Assembly: GCA_964007475.1 (NCBI GenBank)
Contig: OZ023274.1
Coordinates: forward strand, 23,642,043 to 23,706,042
Direction: 5' to 3'
From: Hybos culiciformis
Taxonomy: Eukaryota > Arthropoda > Insecta > Diptera > Hybotidae
DNA length: 64,000 nt
The translations under genes were made by a program, and so were the position numbers. The number at the start of each line of letters is the position of its first letter. Positions within the stretch are counted from its first letter, which is position 1. The notes below the pieces were generated by a model, which saw only the letters and a list, made by a program, of their open reading frames with translations, did no database searches and had not been told where the DNA came from. Positions 59,306 to 64,000 of the stretch are shown here, one piece after another.

Positions 59306-60066
59306 CAGGGGTTTCTAATCTTCTTGGGATCATGGAGCACATTTAATTACATGAAACTTTCCCGCAGCATAAGAACTAATTTACATTGATTTAAAAAATT
59401 TGGAATATATACGGAAATATATCAATTTTTCCTTTATTCAAATCAAAATAATATTTATATACATAAATATGTATGTATACCTTCATAATACGAAATAAAA
59501 TCATCAAAAGTAAATTGTTATACAAATTCAAAATAAGAAGATACAAATAATATAATAAAAAAATTAATCGAATATTCGATGCTAGCGAGACTAACATATT
59601 TCGCTAATATTAGACATAGAGAACCCTCATTTCCTCTTCTAGCCTTTCTCGTTTTATATAAAATGATTAGAATTTTTTTTTAAAATACTTTCTTGAATAT
59701 AAATAATTAATTTTTTCATTGAAAATCAAAATACCAAATCAAAATAATGATTTTTTGTACAATTGTACACAATCGGTTACAGTGCACATGCATGAAGTAT
59801 GTTCAACTGTTCAATGTTGATTGACTCTTTGACTCTTTGTTATGCTGGACCAAAAAAAATGAATTATTTTATGAAAAAGATAGCATTGATTTCATCCAGT
59901 TGTATCCAGTGTATTTACCTATATTTAAACCAGATAAAGAAACCAAGGCCATACATAAATTAAAGGATGAGTTTTCAACATTTCATTTCACTTTCGTTTC
60001 GTGGGGAAACCTCGGACACGATTGGGGAGCACAAATGCTCCGCAGAGCACCAGTTAAGAACCATAT
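59306..60066. mobile_element. Probable decayed hAT element
   Basis: Left end CAGGGGTTTCTAATCTTC, then TGGGATCATGGAGCAC, faces a right end that read inward gives ATATGGTTCTTAACTGGTG, then CTCTGCGGAGC. GGTTCTYAA with a GGAGCACC word just inside is a frequent hAT terminal pattern. I found no matching 8-bp duplication, and the ends are only partly complementary, so the copy is old or the boundaries are off. The 86-codon frame at 59837-60097 shows no transposase motif. Confidence 0.45.
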
Positions 60067-63000
60067 AGAGTCTAATTACAATATTTTATTTTTATGATAA
60101 AATAACTGAATTACGCATAATGTTTTATTTAATGTACAATTTTTATTTAAAGGATTTCTATTTTCTGAAAAAAAAAAAATAATAATAAAATAAAATGTTC
60201 AGATTTTTTTTTTAAGCTTTTTATTTTGTCTCATAAACAAATCGGCTGTAAAAACTCAAATAAAATCGAAATAAAAATTGTTCATTTTTTTTTCGCACAC
60301 GCAATTTTGAAATAATCATAAAACATGTTATTAATATTTAATGAACACCACAAAAAACGATTCGTATATATAATTTTTTTTTTTATATTTTTGATTATAT
60401 CCAAATAAGCTTATGTGTTTGGGAAATGAATATAATTGAACATAATTTAAAAATAAAACATTATGTTGGAATAGCTTTATTTGTCAGAGACTCCAAAAAT
60501 TCATTATATTCTTAATTGGAGATATATGTAAAGAACAATAATTTTGCCTCAAATTTTCAAATATTAAAATGAAATTAAAAAGTAGTAATAAGTATATTAA
60601 ATTTTGTATTTAGTAGAAAAGGTAGATATAAGCCTAAGCTCTGTAATATTTTATAACATTATGTTTATGCAAATGAATTTCAAATAAATAAACAATTTTA
60701 TAAAAAAAATAAAAAGCCGGACCAAGAAAAAAATATTAGTTCAGTATATGTTAGAATAGCTTTATTTTATCATAGATTCAAAAAATGATTCTATTCTTAA
60801 TTGGAATAGTAAAAAAAGCCAAAAATAAATAAGAGTTCCTCAAAAGGTCTCTGTTTTAATTGAAATTCTACAGCTTTAATTTCCGATTTCAAAATATTTA
60901 AATAACATTTTATTATTTTTAGTACATTAATTTATGTCATTTATTTATGTTTTAGAATGATTAATTATTTAAATATCAAGTTTTACTATGCTTTAGCCTG
61001 GCATCATAACTAATATTTCAACCGAAGACTGAACTCAGTTTTTAAGTTATAGGTTTACTTTTTTTTGTAACTTTAGTAATTAGGTTTGCTATTTAAATTT
61101 TTTAATGAGACGTTGAAGAATTTCCTAGAATTTGGAAGGCAATATAGAAATTAAACAATTTTACAAGTATCAATAATTTTCGACCTTGTGATCAAGAACA
61201 TCCTTCTCACTATTCTCAATTCCTAAAATCTTTGAAAATAAAAGAAAACAGTGAAAATTTGCATAAATATGAATTTTTTTAATTTTTGTACATTTTCTTA
61301 TTAAATATTTAAGAACATGGACAAAAATATAATTTTTAAAAATTATTTTTATTAAAATGAAAATAATTTAAGTTGAATAAATGATTGAATCCGGTTACAG
61401 GAATCATTTTAACAAAACTAATCCTAATCTTTTAGCATAATCACATTAGTGTTATATTTTACATAATAATGTAATAGCTTAAGGCTGTTTATTTATTTTT
61501 CTTCTTTTTTTTTTTTTTTGCTTATATAAGGTGGAGCTTTTGAAATTATGTCTTTTTTTTTTACTAATAAATTATATCCTTGCCAAAAAGTTACTTTAAT
61601 AAGCTTTATATTATTTTTGTTGTTTTTTTTTTTTTTTTTGTAAATGAAAATTTACATACAAAATGATTATATTTCTTCTATTGCTGTCAAATTTATGTTT
61701 TTTAGGTTTTTTTTTTTTTGTTAGAATTGTAACAAAAATGCAAATTATTATTAATAATGTAATTTCTCGAAAAAATTTATTATTTTTTTACTCGAGAGGT
61801 TACTTATGTTTTATAATAAGTATCGGGGACATAAGGATTTAAAAGTATTATTTTTAAGCCTGCTAACCTGCATTTGTAACATATAAATAATGTGATTGTG
61901 AATGAAAAATTTACGTGGAAAATTTAGTAATTACGGATAAATTAAGTTTTTTTATAATAATTTGTCATGTTAAATATAATTTTGAGTTATAAACTCCAAT
62001 GCATTGATAAGAATTATATAAGTCAGTATTGCAGGTATAAATCCATAGATTCTAAGGAGAATAAAAACAGACAAAAAAATAAAGAATCCACAAAAAAGGG
62101 CAAAATGAAGAATATTCCGAAACTTTTTAGGACCAATAAAAATGTTGGTGATCAGTAACAATTATTTTGTAGCAAATTAATTTGAACTTGATTTTCTGCG
62201 GATACGTTTACTTGATACATTGGTATACTTATACGAACATGTTTTCTGTCTGAAGTTAAATATTTTCTTTTTGCTCATATCATAAATGATATTAGAAGTG
62301 ATATACATGTACATAAACAGACTATATGTCTTCTAAAATTATTTTATGTAAAGAAAAATATTTTTATGATAATTATGTGTTCAGAGATCCCTAAACGTAC
62401 TTTATTTATTTCATTCTTTATTTTAATATTATACTTTTTTTCAATCTCCATCATGTTATGTACAACATATCTCTTGATAATTTCCCATTTTAAGGATGTA
62501 TGTTAAAAGTAAGCATATTGGGTTTATTTTTGCCTACAGGGTATTTTATAAATTAAACCTTTTTTTTTTTTTGAGCTAGTGAAAAAAAAAAATTATATAA
62601 TTGAGTATTTTCTAGGGATATCATTCACGAATGAAGATAAATTTTTAGTTTATTATGCCTTATGAATGGAAAATAGTAAAATTTTTGTTTGAAGAACAAA
62701 TTACAAAAAAAAAAGAACAAAATTTGCACTTAAAAATTATGTTTTTTAAATGTTTACTTGCTAAATAATTTTATTAAATGCTTTAAAAAAGACGAAAATT
62801 TGATCGTATATTTTTTTTTTCTCTGGACCTTTCTGAGGGTTAAGAAACTCAACTATAAAGTTTCAAAAAGGGTATAATTACATCGCGAATCATGAAAATA
62901 TATATTTTAAATTTTAAATTGTTTATTTAAACCAAAGTTAGTTAAGAATAACCAAAACGAGAATGGTAATTTATTCAACATGCTATTGCATTTAATATTT

Positions 63001-64000
63001 TAAGGCTATCTTGTCGACCACATTATCATTTTAAATAACTAATAATAATTCATAAAAATTTGTAAATCAAACAAGTATTTATTTTTATTGCCATCATCAT
63101 AAACTACTCACTATATAATTTCAAACATACACATTCCTCTATGAATAAATTTCTTGTATATGAAAATACAATATAATTTTTTAATTACTTTTATTCGACA
63201 AAAAAAAAATATTTAAAGGGTTGCAAAAGCAATTGAAAACTTTGTCGAAAAATAAACTTTTATATTACAATTATTATTATTATTATTATTAACGCAAAAA
63301 AAAAAAAAAAGAAGAAATTATATAATTTATAAAATACAAAATAAAACATTTAAAAATATAAAAATGTTATAGTCAAATATACCTATTGTGTGTTTAGAAG
63401 AGAGTTTAAAACTTTCAAGGACTTTCAAGGGAATAACTTGGAATAAGTGAAGTAAATAAAATTTGAACTATAACAACTTTTAGTCTCGTATATCTATATA
63501 CAAGAATCTAGTCTACAACATGTTTTAATAGCACAGCGATGAATAATCAAAAAACTACATTATTATAAAATTTTATTTTTCTATTCGAATAGAATAAGAG
63601 TTGGACATTATGATTTTATTAAGCGACGTTTTGTTTCATTGATTTTTAACAACATAATTTAAAAATTAAAAACAGACGGAGAGAATGAATATATTTTATT
63701 CAAAAATTAGGAACAAAAATGGCTTATTAGATAGTAAATAGTAAATTATTAACGAAAAATTGAAGGAAGCAAACATTAGGATTTGAGGATAAAAGAATGT
63801 GCCCTCAGAAATTCAAAGCTTATTTAGAAAAATAATTTGTTTTGTCAATTTTCTATATTGCTAAAAACACCAGATGGCGTATTTCAAAGATCTCATTTAA
63901 TTTCAAATAAACTAATTCTATACAATATACAAATTTAAAGTGAGTACTGGAGCTGGAGTTCCTATTCTGAGACTTTTTATTTTCCTTTTAGAGCTAACTT
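60067..64000. other. 3.9 kb of AT-rich DNA to the window end, no gene seen
   Basis: No gene, TIR pair or RNA gene was recognised. A 20-base word TAGCTTAAGGCTGTTTATTT at 61475-61494 also occurs at 31566-31585. (ATT)n lies near 63270-63291. Opposed frames at 61967-62161 overlap on both strands and are low-complexity. Confidence 0.65.

Overview
The window reads as AT-rich (by eye roughly four fifths A+T), non-coding nuclear DNA of an arthropod, probably an insect. This rests on long homopolymer and (AAT)n/(AAAT)n runs, a decayed jockey/CR1-like non-LTR retrotransposon, many short terminal-inverted-repeat (TIR) elements of hAT, Tc1/mariner, PIF/Harbinger-like and Mutator/foldback type, and tRNA-derived repeat pieces. 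I found no intact host gene, exon, rRNA or convincing functional tRNA. The longest open frames (about 190 codons) belong to the broken retrotransposon; the rest are short, low-complexity and fit chance in AT-rich DNA. The window could be intergenic or inside a very long intron.

Layout. 1-9 kb: AT-rich DNA with an 816-bp element in 8-bp duplications (2081-2896), a small (GTCGCC)-rich foldback (4292-4624), a deleted hAT element with transposase remains (7147-7800) and a mariner-type MITE (8675-9119). 9.5-12.5 kb: two foldback elements with matching GGTGACA ends and similar TCAAAAA targets but unrelated interior words. 13.7-22.6 kb: two GTAGGG-ended TIR elements, an 8-bp-duplication hAT element containing a nearly perfect 108-bp inverted repeat, a 300-bp sequence present twice 6 kb apart, and copies of a TACACTGAAAAA-ended MITE family that recurs across the window (six recognisable copies plus one doubtful). 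22.6-32 kb: mostly featureless. 32-37.9 kb: tandem TTCGGTCG repeats, a 775-bp TIR element carrying a tRNA-like module with a long A-rich tail, and two TGCCTTG-ended MITEs 240 bp apart. 39.7-42.2 kb: a GGAGTC minisatellite hAT element next to the retrotransposon. 43.7-47.2 kb: two extremely palindromic foldback elements, a tRNA-Tyr-like half and another hAT element. 50.4 kb: a 212-bp element with a perfect 9-bp duplication. 52.3-60 kb: a repeat family in four copies in both orientations, including a 2.9-kb inverted repeat with arms of about 950 bp.

Nothing here forms a gene pathway. The biology is that of mobile and foldback DNA. Most notable is a set of foldback elements that share architecture, a 9-bp (or longer) duplication where one is visible, and in some cases terminal or interior sequence, while each fills its body with its own palindromic word (for example GGACATTTGTCC, TGACCGCGG, GGCGTTAT or GTCGCC).
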